From the NCBI GenBank assembly GCA_902780505.1, contig CACZFN010000010.1:86823-150822 (forward strand): DNA of 64,000 bases, in the 5' to 3' direction. This document shows, one piece after another, positions 42,387 to 50,953 of the stretch. The notes under the pieces are model-generated. The model made no database searches and was not told the origin of the DNA. It saw nothing but the letters and a program-made list of their open reading frames with translations. A program made the translations under genes and the position numbers. Origin of the DNA: an uncultured Ruminococcus sp. (GTDB lineage Bacteria > Bacillota > Clostridia > Oscillospirales > Ruminococcaceae). Each line of letters starts with the position of its first letter. Within the stretch, counting starts at the first letter, position 1.

Positions 42387-44140
42387 AAGGCAGAAAGTAT
42401 TCGGACGCGCCGCTAAAGTCCGTAATTTTGTACGCAAAGCCTTATATGGCATATCTTGTTATCGCATTGCTGCTTGCGGTGGTTTCGGTTTCACTTACAC
42501 TTTATGCGCCTATACTTACAGGGCAGGGGATAGACCTTATCATCAAAAAGGGCAAAGTCGATTTTTCTGCCCTTAAACCGATACTTATAAAGCTTGGTGT
42601 GACAGCGGGCATGACGGCACTTTCTCAGTGGCTTATGTCGCTTTGTACCAATAAGGTGACGTATCTGACAATACGTGACATACGTAACGAGGCCTTTGCC
42701 CGGCTTGAAAAGCTTCCGCTTAAATACATAGATTCACACCCTCACGGAGATATTCTTTCCCGCCTTATAACGGATATGGAACAGATTTCCGACGGGCTGA
42801 TCATGGGCTTTGCACAGCTGTTCACGGGAGTCGTCACCATCTTCGGTACACTCGGCTTTATGCTTTCGGTAAATGTAAAGATAACGATGATCGTGGTGAT
42901 AATAACGCCTCTTTCGCTCTTTGTGGCAAGGTTTATATCGAAAAACACGTTTTTGCTGTTCAAAGATCAGTCGCAGATAAGGGGCGAGCTGACTTCTCTT
43001 GTCGAGGAAATGACAGGCAACCAGAAGACAGTGTCGGCTTTTTGCCACGAGGAGGAAGCATACAAGCAGTTTTGCGAGATAAACGAACGCCTGAGAGTAA
43101 AAAGTGCTAAGGCGATATTCTTTTCCTCCCTTACAAACCCGTCAACAAGGTTTGTGAACGGTCTTGTGTATTCATTTGTAGGGATATTCGGCGCGCTGTC
43201 TGTCATCAGCGGGGGAGGGTTCACTGTGGGGCAGCTTTCCTGCTTTCTCACCTATGCAAACCAGTACACCAAGCCTTTTAATGAGATATCGGGCGTTATT
43301 ACAGAGCTTCAGAGCGCTATTGCATCTGCTAAGCGTGTGTTTGAAGTGATAGATGAAAAACAGGAACAGAGTGATGATAATAACCGTATCATTACCCGGG
43401 CAAAAGGCAATGTAGGAATAGAAAACGTAAGCTTTTCCTATACACCGGATATAAGCCTTATAGAAAACCTGAACCTGAATGTCAAAAGCGGTCAGCGCAT
43501 AGCAATAGTAGGACCGACAGGTTGCGGAAAGACGACCATAATAAATCTGCTTATGCGCTTTTATGATGTAAATGATGGCTGTATAAGAGTTGACGGCATG
43601 GATATAAGAGATTTGAAGCGTAATTCTCTGCGCGCACAATATGGAATGGTATTGCAGGAAACATGGCTCAAATCCGCAACGATTTATGAAAATATCGCAT
43701 ATTCAAAGCCTGATGCCACCCGTGAGGAGGTAATAGCCGCAGCAAAAAGCGCCCATGCCGACAGCTTTATACGCAGGCTGCCGCAGGGCTACGATACTGT
43801 GATATCCGACGACGGCATGAACCTTTCACAGGGGCAGAAGCAGCTTTTATGTATAGCAAGGGTAATGCTTATGGTGCCGCCTATGCTTATTCTTGACGAG
43901 GCAACATCTTCTATAGATACTATGACTGAAATACGCATACAGCGGGCATTTAAAAGACTTATAGAGGGCAGGACGAGCTTTATCGTAGCACACAGGCTTT
44001 CAACTATAGTTGAAAGTGATTGTATCCTTGTAATGGATAAAGGGCATATAATCGAGCAGGGTACACACGAACAGCTGTTAAAAAACAAGGGCTTTTACTA
44101 TGACCTTTATATGTCGCAGTACAATACATCTGATCCCTGA
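42383..44140 (+). CDS. ABC exporter half-transporter, catalytic partner
   Basis: A 585-residue partner of the preceding gene. Six membrane helices precede an ATPase domain with GPTGCGKTT, Q-loop MVLQETWL, Walker B LILDEATSSID with the catalytic Glu, and H-loop IVAHRLSTI. Its signature motif reads NLSQGQKQL, with Gln replacing the second Gly, which is common in the other half of the composite sites. Hydrolysis probably occurs at the site using this Walker A/B and the signature of the first protein. The HAD phosphatase gene 38 bases later may share the transcript. Confidence 0.94.
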   Translation: MKGRKYSDAPLKSVILYAKPYMAYLVIALLLAVVSVSLTLYAPILTGQGIDLIIKKGKVDFSALKPILIKLGVTAGMTALSQWLMSLCTNKVTYLTIRDIRNEAFARLEKLPLKYIDSHPHGDILSRLITDMEQISDGLIMGFAQLFTGVVTIFGTLGFMLSVNVKITMIVVIITPLSLFVARFISKNTFLLFKDQSQIRGELTSLVEEMTGNQKTVSAFCHEEEAYKQFCEINERLRVKSAKAIFFSSLTNPSTRFVNGLVYSFVGIFGALSVISGGGFTVGQLSCFLTYANQYTKPFNEISGVITELQSAIASAKRVFEVIDEKQEQSDDNNRIITRAKGNVGIENVSFSYTPDISLIENLNLNVKSGQRIAIVGPTGCGKTTIINLLMRFYDVNDGCIRVDGMDIRDLKRNSLRAQYGMVLQETWLKSATIYENIAYSKPDATREEVIAAAKSAHADSFIRRLPQGYDTVISDDGMNLSQGQKQLLCIARVMLMVPPMLILDEATSSIDTMTEIRIQRAFKRLIEGRTSFIVAHRLSTIVESDCILVMDKGHIIEQGTHEQLLKNKGFYYDLYMSQYNTSDP

Positions 44141-44178
44141 CTGCGCAGAGGTGACATTATCACAAAGGAGAATGAAAT

Positions 44179-44832
44179 ATGCTAAGAGCTGTTATTTTTG
44201 ATATGGACGGTCTGCTTGTGGACACCGAAAAGCTGTTACAGCGCTTCTGGGTGGAAGCGGCGCAGTTTTACGGCTACCCTATGAAAAGTGAGCACGTTTT
44301 GCAGATACGTTCACTATCTGCTTCCCTTGCGGCACCGCTGCTTCAAAAGATAGTATGTGAGGATTTTGATTATAAAAAAGTACGTCTGAAGCGCCTTGAA
44401 CTTATGAACGCATACATTGCTGAAAATGGGATAGAAAAGAAAAAAGGCATAGATGATCTGCTTGATTACCTTGATACCACACCGCTGAAAAAAGCAGTCT
44501 GCACAGCAACGGATGACAAGCGCACAAAGCTATACCTTGGAAGTATTGGCATATACCATCGCTTTGACAGGCATATAAGCGGGAATATGATAAAAAACGG
44601 CAAGCCTGCCCCCGATATATACCTTTATGCCTGTGAACAGCTTGGACTTGAACCGGGTGAGTGTATAGCCCTTGAAGACAGCCCGAACGGGATAACCTCA
44701 GCATACGATGCGGGCTGTATGCCGATAATGGTGCCTGACCTTACCCCGCCTGATGAAATCACAAAGCCAAAGACTATCGCCGTCTGTGACAGCCTTGACG
44801 GGGTGATAGATGTTGTAAAGTCTATGCTGTGA
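44179..44832 (+). CDS. HAD-superfamily sugar phosphatase / beta-phosphoglucomutase-like
   Basis: A 217-residue HAD subfamily IA hydrolase. Motif I IFDMDGLLVDTE supplies the nucleophile and acid Asp, with the helical cap following. Motif II is AVCTATDD, where Thr-Ala-Thr replaces the usual T-S/N. Motif III is the Lys in IKNGKPAPDIYL, and motif IV LEDSPNGITSAYDAG. This set fits 2-deoxyglucose-6-phosphate or beta-phosphoglucomutase-like enzymes acting on small sugar phosphates; the exact substrate cannot be told. AAAGGAG precedes the ATG. A decayed gene tail follows immediately. Confidence 0.9.
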   Translation: MLRAVIFDMDGLLVDTEKLLQRFWVEAAQFYGYPMKSEHVLQIRSLSASLAAPLLQKIVCEDFDYKKVRLKRLELMNAYIAENGIEKKKGIDDLLDYLDTTPLKKAVCTATDDKRTKLYLGSIGIYHRFDRHISGNMIKNGKPAPDIYLYACEQLGLEPGECIALEDSPNGITSAYDAGCMPIMVPDLTPPDEITKPKTIAVCDSLDGVIDVVKSML

Positions 44833-44835
44833 AAA

Positions 44836-44961
44836 AGCCGGCCTTCTCAGGTGGGGTTAGACGGATTTGGATCAGCAAATGCATATAAGGTTGCAGGCAG
44901 CAATGTCGGTATTAATGGTGTAAAGCTCACTATACCTCATTATATGGTAATGTTTTTATAG
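44836..44961 (+). pseudogene. Remnant of the C-terminal end of a secreted protein
   Basis: After the HAD stop an open stretch without a start reads, in part, DGFGSANAYKVAGSNVGI then NGVKLTIPHYMVMFL and a TAG at 44959-44961. The pattern (GSNVxINGVKxTIP...L-stop) looks like the final beta strands of a glycoside hydrolase or other extracellular enzyme. No start codon or upstream domains remain, so it is probably what a deletion left behind. Confidence 0.45.
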
Positions 44962-45030
44962 CATCATGATCCCGATCTGATTATATGCTGCTGCAAAGAC
45001 CTGAATTATATGACTACAGAGGACTTTACT

Positions 45031-46287
45031 ATGTATGATATATTTGACTTATTCCACCAAACGGAAAACTATTTTGACATAGTTTACAACGACATATTCA
45101 AGATGAAAGCCGACGTGCTTGTGTTTTCGGATACGCATCCTCATCTGAAGATGGAAGGATCGCTTTGCAGGGAGATATACCGCCGCGCAGGTTTGGACAG
45201 AAGTGAACTGAAAAAAAACATATACGATCTTCATACTGCACAGCAGGACGGTCTGTTTTTATTCGTGACCGAAGGGAAAAAACTTGGTTATAAATGGCTG
45301 TTTCATATCGATGTCCCGAATTATTATGAAAATATCAGGGGCGAAAACAAACGGCTGGAGAATTGCTATAAGCTTGCTTTACAATGCGCCGGCGAACTGA
45401 ATGCAGAGTCGATAGTATTTCCTCTGCTGGGTACGGGCAGCAGCGAGTATTCCTTTGATCCAGTGGAAGCTTTCGACATAGTAAGCAGCTATATAAATGA
45501 TAATGCCGGCCACGATTTCGATTATATGAACATTACTTTTGCAATAAATGACAGGGCACTGTATGACAAGCTTAAAAGGTTCGAGGAATTCAGAGATAGA
45601 TTTATCTGGGTGCGACGGTACGAGATAGATTCCGATATATTCAACCTCAGTGGTGATACCGGTCCGGGCATTTACTATCCGTTTCGCAGCAGCGATCTCA
45701 GAGAGATCGATAAGAGCAGAATGTTCAGGGATTTTGAAAAAGCAGAGCAGGAAAGAGAACAGAGCTATTTCAGGATATGTCAGGAGATAAAAGATCAGCG
45801 CATAAAGTATCTCAAACAGAACCCTCAGAAGACAGACAAGGATTTCTCCATGCAAATGATATCTGACGTCATCAATGAATGGCTAAGAGCCCCAAAGGAG
45901 GATTACACAGGTGTTCATTACGAACGGAAGGACAGAAGTGCCTCGGAGCTTGCGGAAATGATCTGCGCAGTACCGTCAACGGTGACTACACTTAGCATGG
46001 GCAAGGGCAAGTTCCCTTCCCGTGATCTTCTGATAGCTCTCGCTATCGCAATGAAACTGAACCGCGAGGAACGGGTGAGATTTATCCTCTACCGCAATGA
46101 GGACGAGCGCTATCCTCACGGTACAAAGGAAGATGTCATCGAAGGGATACTTAACGATTATAATGATTTTCCCGACTATGATACAGTCAACCAAAAGCTA
46201 TATGAAATGACCGGTATGACAATACGAAAGCAGCCGGGCGGGATAACAAAGCAGAAGGATAAGGAAAAAGAGATAGAACATTTCTGA
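45031..46287 (+). CDS. Macro-domain protein with C-terminal HTH-like helical domain
   Basis: A 418-residue protein. The N-terminal domain (about 10-190) looks like a divergent macro (ADP-ribose-binding) domain: FDIVYNDIFKMKADVLVFSD, HLKMEGSLCREIYRRAG, and CAGELNAESIVFPLLGTGSS with the glycine-rich phosphate loop. The canonical 'NaaN' is replaced by 'SDTH'. The C-terminal part (about 285-400) has SASELAEMICAVPSTVTTLS and RDLLIALAIAMKLNREERV, resembling the HTH-like domain seen after macro domains in other Clostridia. The ATG at 45031 is favoured over 45010 by AGAGGA 8 bases upstream. It may sense ADP-ribose-linked stress. A terminator follows. Confidence 0.7.
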   Translation: MYDIFDLFHQTENYFDIVYNDIFKMKADVLVFSDTHPHLKMEGSLCREIYRRAGLDRSELKKNIYDLHTAQQDGLFLFVTEGKKLGYKWLFHIDVPNYYENIRGENKRLENCYKLALQCAGELNAESIVFPLLGTGSSEYSFDPVEAFDIVSSYINDNAGHDFDYMNITFAINDRALYDKLKRFEEFRDRFIWVRRYEIDSDIFNLSGDTGPGIYYPFRSSDLREIDKSRMFRDFEKAEQEREQSYFRICQEIKDQRIKYLKQNPQKTDKDFSMQMISDVINEWLRAPKEDYTGVHYERKDRSASELAEMICAVPSTVTTLSMGKGKFPSRDLLIALAIAMKLNREERVRFILYRNEDERYPHGTKEDVIEGILNDYNDFPDYDTVNQKLYEMTGMTIRKQPGGITKQKDKEKEIEHF

Positions 46288-46370
46288 CTTATGCAAACAG
46301 CAATACATTTTCTTGAAAAGTTTTAAGATATTTTCTGCATTATCAATTGATCCATCTTTACAGCTATCAG

Positions 46371-46398
46371 AAAGCGTCGCACTTGCGGCGCTTTTTTT
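46371..46398 (+). terminator. Rho-independent terminator
   Basis: AAAGCGTCGC (46371-46380) pairs with GCGGCGCTTT (46385-46394), allowing one G-U pair, followed by a T run. It ends the macro-domain transcript. Confidence 0.8.
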
Positions 46399-46508
46399 AT
46401 GCAAACTTTTTGTTTCTGAAGGAAAAACAAAGTCCTCAAATAATATGCTACAATATGATCACAGCAACAACAATAACAACAATTTCAACCTTGAAAGGAC
46501 GTGCAAAC

Positions 46509-47114
46509 ATGGAAAACATCAAAATGAGCGCCCCTGCCTATATCCACAAGGGCGCAAACTCAACCTCATCTATCTCGCTGAAGGACGAGCTTTTATCAAA
46601 GCGTATAATCCTCATCACCGGCGAGATAAACGACGAAACGGCTGTGAATGCGTTTATGAGCTTTGGCTATCTCACCCGGTCGCCCGAGCCTATAAAAATA
46701 GTAATAAACTCGGGCGGCGGAAAGGTAAACTCGGGGCAGGTCATCTACGATCTTATGCAGGGGTGCAAAAACGAAGTTCACACCATCTGCTTAGGTAATT
46801 GTTCGAGCATGGCGGCAACGCTGCTTGCAGCAGGCACTAAGGGGCACAGATATATCCTGCCGCATTCAGAGGTCATGATCCACGAAGTGCTCATAGGAAA
46901 CGGCATAGGCGGCTCGGCAACGAGCATATCAAAAATATCCCAGTCGATCAACGAAACGAGGGATATAATGAACGGTATCCTTGCCAAGCACACTGGCAAA
47001 ACGATCGAGGAGATAAACGAGGCTACATCGTTTGACAACTTTATGAATGCAGAGCAGGCAGTAGAGTTTGGCATATGCGACAAAATCATTACAAACATCT
47101 TTGAGGAGGTATAA
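46509..47114 (+). CDS. ClpP-like serine protease, mobile-element type
   Basis: A 201-residue ClpP/crotonase-fold protease. The triad is intact: Ser in GNCSSMAATLL (about 99), His in MIHEV (about 124) and Asp in FDNFMNAEQAVEFGICDKI. IKIVINSGGGKVNSGQVIYD is the oxyanion region. No Clp ATPase is near. This form differs from housekeeping ClpP (for example the missing 'ERxl' N-terminus) and resembles ClpP-like proteins in phages and integrative elements. The ATG at 46509 has AAAGGACG upstream; a longer frame to 46347 lacks support. The VirD4-like gene begins two bases after its stop, so they form a pair. Confidence 0.85.
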   Translation: MENIKMSAPAYIHKGANSTSSISLKDELLSKRIILITGEINDETAVNAFMSFGYLTRSPEPIKIVINSGGGKVNSGQVIYDLMQGCKNEVHTICLGNCSSMAATLLAAGTKGHRYILPHSEVMIHEVLIGNGIGGSATSISKISQSINETRDIMNGILAKHTGKTIEEINEATSFDNFMNAEQAVEFGICDKIITNIFEEV

Positions 47115-47116
47115 CA

Positions 47117-48382
47117 ATGGACGGAAAAGAATTAAAGAAGCTTGCAAGCAACATATTTGCACAAAGCGAGTTCAGAAACGGAGTTTTCATAGCCGCCGAG
47201 GGCTGCGAATACAGTCTTGATGACTATGAAACGAACCTTAACAACAATGTGCTGATAGTCGGCGGCTCGGGGACGGGGAAGACAAGGAAAATAGTCACGC
47301 CAAACATAAAGCAAGCGCTGGGCTCATACTTTATCTGCGATCCTAAGGGGCAGCTTTACAAGGTGTGGGGCAAGTACCTTGTTGACAAGGGCTACAAGAT
47401 AAGACTGGTAGATTTCATCCACCCCGATATGTCGGACGGCTACAACCCTATGGACTACCTTAAAATATCACAGGACATAGCAAAGCTCGCATCGGTGATA
47501 GCCAACAGCAAGGAATCGGAGGGCACACGCTGTGACCCATACTGGGACAGAATGACGATACTGCTTTTATGTGCGATCATCGGTTACTTGAAGGAAACGA
47601 ACAGCAAGGAGATGACCTTCCGTGAGATACTGCGGCTTGTAAGGCTTGGCGAGCGGGAGGACAGCGATGACAAGAGCTCGGAGCTTAGAAAGCTGTTTGA
47701 CAGCCACAAGAGGAAGCACCCCGACAGCTGGGCGTGCGAAAAGTTTGAAGCGGTTGACACCGCTCCCTACAAGACATATGACACTATCAGGAGCACGCTT
47801 GCCGCTAAGTTTTCGCAGTTTGACACCGAGGAGCTGAGGCTTATGATGAAAAAGGGCGGCTTTGACTTCACATCTGTTGCAAGGGAAAAGACAGCGGTTT
47901 TTGTAACGGTAAGCGACACGGACAGGACAATGGACACACTTGTAAACATCTTCTTCACGCAGGCGATGAACGAGCTTTGTACCTACGCTGACGACAAATG
48001 CAGCGGCGGCAGGCTGCCGATACCGGTAAGGTTTATCCTTGATGACTTTGCCACAAACTGCCGCATAGATGAGTTCCCGAGAATGATCTCATCTATCAGG
48101 TCAAGGGCTTTATCGGTGATGCTGATGATACAGTCGGAGGCACAGCTAAGGCAGGGGTATGAACACGATGCACAGACGATAATCTCCAACTGTGACACCT
48201 ACATCTACTTAGGCGGCAATGACGTACAGACAGCAAAGGCAGTCGGTGAGCGCTGCGACAAGCCGCTGAATGAAGTGCTGTATATGCCGGTCGGACACTG
48301 CTGGGTGTTCAGGCGTGGTTCACAGCCTAAGTTTGCAAGGCTTGCTGATCCTGATAAGAAGGACAGGGGCATGGACAAATAA
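47117..48382 (+). CDS. VirD4/TraG-like coupling ATPase, soluble form
   Basis: A 421-residue type IV coupling-protein ATPase. Walker A is VGGSGTGKTRK (about 49-58), followed by SYFICDPKGQLYK (TraG/VirD4 signature). GYNPMDYL and the Walker B-like VRFILDDFATNCRIDEFPRM are also typical. ALSVMLMIQSEAQLRQGY and NCDTYIYLGGND close the RecA-like core. There is no N-terminal membrane anchor, unlike full VirD4. No relaxase, VirB4 or pilus gene is present, so it is either a fragment of a conjugative element kept for another use or works with machinery elsewhere. It is coupled to the ClpP-like gene. Confidence 0.88.
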   Translation: MDGKELKKLASNIFAQSEFRNGVFIAAEGCEYSLDDYETNLNNNVLIVGGSGTGKTRKIVTPNIKQALGSYFICDPKGQLYKVWGKYLVDKGYKIRLVDFIHPDMSDGYNPMDYLKISQDIAKLASVIANSKESEGTRCDPYWDRMTILLLCAIIGYLKETNSKEMTFREILRLVRLGEREDSDDKSSELRKLFDSHKRKHPDSWACEKFEAVDTAPYKTYDTIRSTLAAKFSQFDTEELRLMMKKGGFDFTSVAREKTAVFVTVSDTDRTMDTLVNIFFTQAMNELCTYADDKCSGGRLPIPVRFILDDFATNCRIDEFPRMISSIRSRALSVMLMIQSEAQLRQGYEHDAQTIISNCDTYIYLGGNDVQTAKAVGERCDKPLNEVLYMPVGHCWVFRRGSQPKFARLADPDKKDRGMDK

Positions 48383-48389
48383 AATAACA

Positions 48390-48417
48390 GGTCTGCCGGG
48401 GACACACCCGGCAGACC
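48390..48417. terminator. Strong hairpin after the VirD4-like gene
   Basis: GGTCTGCCGGG (48390-48400) pairs perfectly with CCCGGCAGACC (48407-48417). It has no T run on the plus side; it may serve both converging transcripts weakly. Confidence 0.65.
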
Positions 48418-48425
48418 AGTAAATA

Positions 48426-48665
48426 TCAGCGTTCGTCTTTGTTTTTTTCTTTTTCGGGCGGATAATATTTCACGATATCCGTCAGATCACATTCAAGAAA
48501 ATCGCAGATGCGCGTAAGAACATCAAGATCAATACGCGACATTTTGTTATTGCAGTAGGCATTGAGCTGCGTCTGCTGCAAATTGCAGGCACGGCATATC
48601 TTGTATTTCGATACTCCCTTTGATTTTCTGAAATCATCAAGGGTTATAACTATCTTTCCTGACAT
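48426..48665 (-). CDS. Small Cro/CI-type (XRE) HTH regulator
   Basis: A 79-residue DNA-binding protein that is almost entirely one HTH domain: LDDFRKSKGVSKYKICRACN, then LQQTQLNAYCNNKM as the recognition helix region and LDVLTRICDFLECDLTDIVKY, the standard XRE ending. A charged tail follows. AAGGAGGG before the ATG gives a good start. It diverges from the zinc-ribbon genes and is a plausible regulator of them or of the VirD4/ClpP pair. Confidence 0.9.
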   Translation of the reverse strand: MSGKIVITLDDFRKSKGVSKYKICRACNLQQTQLNAYCNNKMSRIDLDVLTRICDFLECDLTDIVKYYPPEKEKNKDER

Positions 48666-48782
48666 AAATGTTCCCTCCTTGTATTATATGCAGCTTTATA
48701 CATATTATACAAAAGCAGAGAACATTTATAAAGATATATTTATATGCAATGTAGAAATATACATATATTTTTGTCAGTTTAG

Positions 48783-48811
48783 TTGTTTATTGTTTCTATT
48801 TTTGTTATAAT
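48783..48811 (+). promoter_or_regulatory. Sigma-A promoter of the zinc-ribbon genes
   Basis: TTGTTT (48783-48788), 17-base spacer, TATAAT (48806-48811) preceded by TGT (extended -10). Confidence 0.7.
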
Positions 48812-48873
48812 AATTAAGAGCATATATATAATATGCATATACATACATATACAATCATAACGGAGGAATGATC

Positions 48874-49578
48874 ATGTTTTGTAAAAAATGCGGGTTCAGG
48901 CTTGACGATGATGCTAATTTCTGCCCCAAGTGCGGCACTACTGTGAGTGATGATATAAAAAACCGGTTTTCACAGCAAACAGACACGGCTGAAAAAGGAA
49001 ACACCTATACATATGAACTTAGCCGCAAAGATATGTACGACTTTAATGTTAGTTTGTATAATAATTACATAAGCGGTGAACAGGAAATGATTGATAGCTA
49101 TGATGATTTTGTAAATGCGATCCTCAGCGCAGTCAAGTCAACAACTGTTCCTGATAGGGAATATAATAAATATGAGAGATCAATCAACAATATTTTTGGA
49201 GTTATTACCAATTTGATTAACTGCATCAAAGATGCGCAGCATACTTTAGTCAGATGCCTGGACTCAAGTTCTGTGCTTGATAATGAGTTAAATTCTTTAT
49301 GGTCAAGTTATTTTGAATGCTTAGACTCTATCAAGAATAGTTTCTTATCACTATTGTATAAAGCTACATATCAAGTGATTGATTATAATAGTGCTGAGGA
49401 TTTTAAGAGCAAATACAGAGAAACAGTTCACAAAAGATCAAAGCTGCTGCACGAGGCCTCAGACAAATCAGGAAAGCTGTTCAGCCTTATTCTGACAGAC
49501 TCATTTGACGCATTGCGTTACAGCGTTGAGCAAATGAAGCTTGCTGCTCGTCTTGAAAACCAAACCCCCGAAGTGTAA
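48874..49578 (+). CDS. Zinc-ribbon protein with helical domain
   Basis: A 234-residue protein. The N-terminus is a zinc ribbon, CKKCGFRLDDDANFCPKCG, with two CxxC knuckles binding Zn. The remaining 190 residues are helical, AT-rich in codons and rich in Asn/Ser/Asp, with no membrane segment. The ATG at 48874 follows GGAGG by 7 bases. The next gene has the same zinc ribbon at its start plus a membrane domain, suggesting a related pair. Function unknown; similar zinc-ribbon heads often sit on membrane or stress proteins. Confidence 0.8.
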   Translation: MFCKKCGFRLDDDANFCPKCGTTVSDDIKNRFSQQTDTAEKGNTYTYELSRKDMYDFNVSLYNNYISGEQEMIDSYDDFVNAILSAVKSTTVPDREYNKYERSINNIFGVITNLINCIKDAQHTLVRCLDSSSVLDNELNSLWSSYFECLDSIKNSFLSLLYKATYQVIDYNSAEDFKSKYRETVHKRSKLLHEASDKSGKLFSLILTDSFDALRYSVEQMKLAARLENQTPEV

Positions 49579-49596
49579 TGATAGAAGGATGATAAA

Positions 49597-50823
49597 ATGA
49601 TTTGTACAAAATGTAGATTTATAACAGATGATGACAGCGCTTTCTGCCCTAAATGCGGTGAGAAAATGGCATCTTCGGCAGAGGGCAGCGAGGCTGTTGC
49701 AAGGCTTTTCAAAAGCTTTAATAATACAGTCCCTGTAAACGGGATAAAGCTCGGGAAGGACGTATCTTCCTCTCAAAGCAAAACTGTAGATACTGGCAGT
49801 CGATCGGATCATACAAGCATTGCCGGACCACCCCCGATCAGTACCAGTGCGTATGTCAAGGATCCAAACAAGATAAAGCACAACAGCGAGTCTGAAAAGC
49901 GTATAGCGGTAAGCAATACGCTTGATAAACTAAAGGTTCTCACGGACAATGTGCTTGGTTCATTAAACTCTGATTTTAATTCCGTTGATAAAGGCTTGAC
50001 CAGAGCAGAGAGCCAAAAGCTTTCAAGTAATCTGCGAAAAGAGCTCAAAAAAACACATGATGCTCTGAAAAAGACGATAGCTACGTCGGTGGGCACAGAG
50101 AAGTCACTTGAACAGATGCTTGGCAGCTTTGGCGGGGAAAGCAAGCTTTTGCTTGATAATGTTGACAGCATATGGAAAGAGTACGATAAGCTGTATCAGG
50201 ATCTTGATAATGCAATAAATGAAATCATTCCGCTTTTTAAGATGGGCCCACTGGGAAGCAGTGAGTGTCAGTACAGAAAACAGCAGTTTGATGCTTTACA
50301 CAGCAAGATCATAACTGCGATAAACTCGGTAGCTATGGCAGAGAATAAACTGGCAAGATGTATGATGTCATACGATTTTGACACAAAGGTCTATATGAAA
50401 GCATTCAATAAGGTCAGTGTCCCCGGGTATAAAAAAGACTCCTCGGGAACAAGGTCCAGTCATGGCAATAAGCATTGTCTGTTTTTTACAGTTATCAGCT
50501 GGCTATTATTTATCTATCTCGTAACAACGGTAAAAAGAGATACCGGTTACTTTTTACACTATGCTTTAGGTGCGATGCTTGGCGGTATACCACTTGGTAT
50601 ATTCCATATGTATCATGTCAATTGGATACGCCATGCTATATATTCAATTCTTGGCCGTTTGCCCTATATAATTATACCGCCGTTTTTTGTGATCATATGC
50701 TTCCCAAGCATTATTGTGGTTATGATAGGCTTTACGGGCAGTTGGCTGTTAGGCTGGTTATATATGCTGATCGATCCTATAAGGATACTGCTGGGCTTTC
50801 AGTGTGTTAAGGATGATGATTAA
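49597..50823 (+). CDS. Zinc-ribbon membrane protein
   Basis: A 408-residue protein. Residues 1-22 are a zinc ribbon (CTKCRFITDDDSAFCPKCG). A Ser/Thr-rich linker (about 30-100), a helical domain (about 105-275, KKTHDALKKTIATSVGTEKS) and a C-terminal block of three to four membrane helices follow (HCLFFTVISWLLFIYL; YALGAMLGGIPLGIFHM; LPYIIIPPFFVIICFP; VVMIGFTGSWLLGWLYM). The long helical domain faces the cytoplasm. It begins 18 bases after the previous zinc-ribbon gene, so they share an operon. Not recognised as a named family. Confidence 0.8.
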   Translation: MICTKCRFITDDDSAFCPKCGEKMASSAEGSEAVARLFKSFNNTVPVNGIKLGKDVSSSQSKTVDTGSRSDHTSIAGPPPISTSAYVKDPNKIKHNSESEKRIAVSNTLDKLKVLTDNVLGSLNSDFNSVDKGLTRAESQKLSSNLRKELKKTHDALKKTIATSVGTEKSLEQMLGSFGGESKLLLDNVDSIWKEYDKLYQDLDNAINEIIPLFKMGPLGSSECQYRKQQFDALHSKIITAINSVAMAENKLARCMMSYDFDTKVYMKAFNKVSVPGYKKDSSGTRSSHGNKHCLFFTVISWLLFIYLVTTVKRDTGYFLHYALGAMLGGIPLGIFHMYHVNWIRHAIYSILGRLPYIIIPPFFVIICFPSIIVVMIGFTGSWLLGWLYMLIDPIRILLGFQCVKDDD

Positions 50824-50953
50824 CTACCGGGTTAACGAAAACAGTTTTGATACTATACGTTTCTTGCAGCAGAGTAATGCATCAGGCAGAATCAATAAAA
50901 ACATCGTTATTTATGCCAAAAGGCTATAATATTAAAACAAAGGAGAAATAACT

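Noticed and set aside
46509-48382. Integrative conjugative element
   Set aside because: Only a VirD4-like ATPase and ClpP-like protein are present; relaxase, VirB4, integrase and attachment sites are missing.
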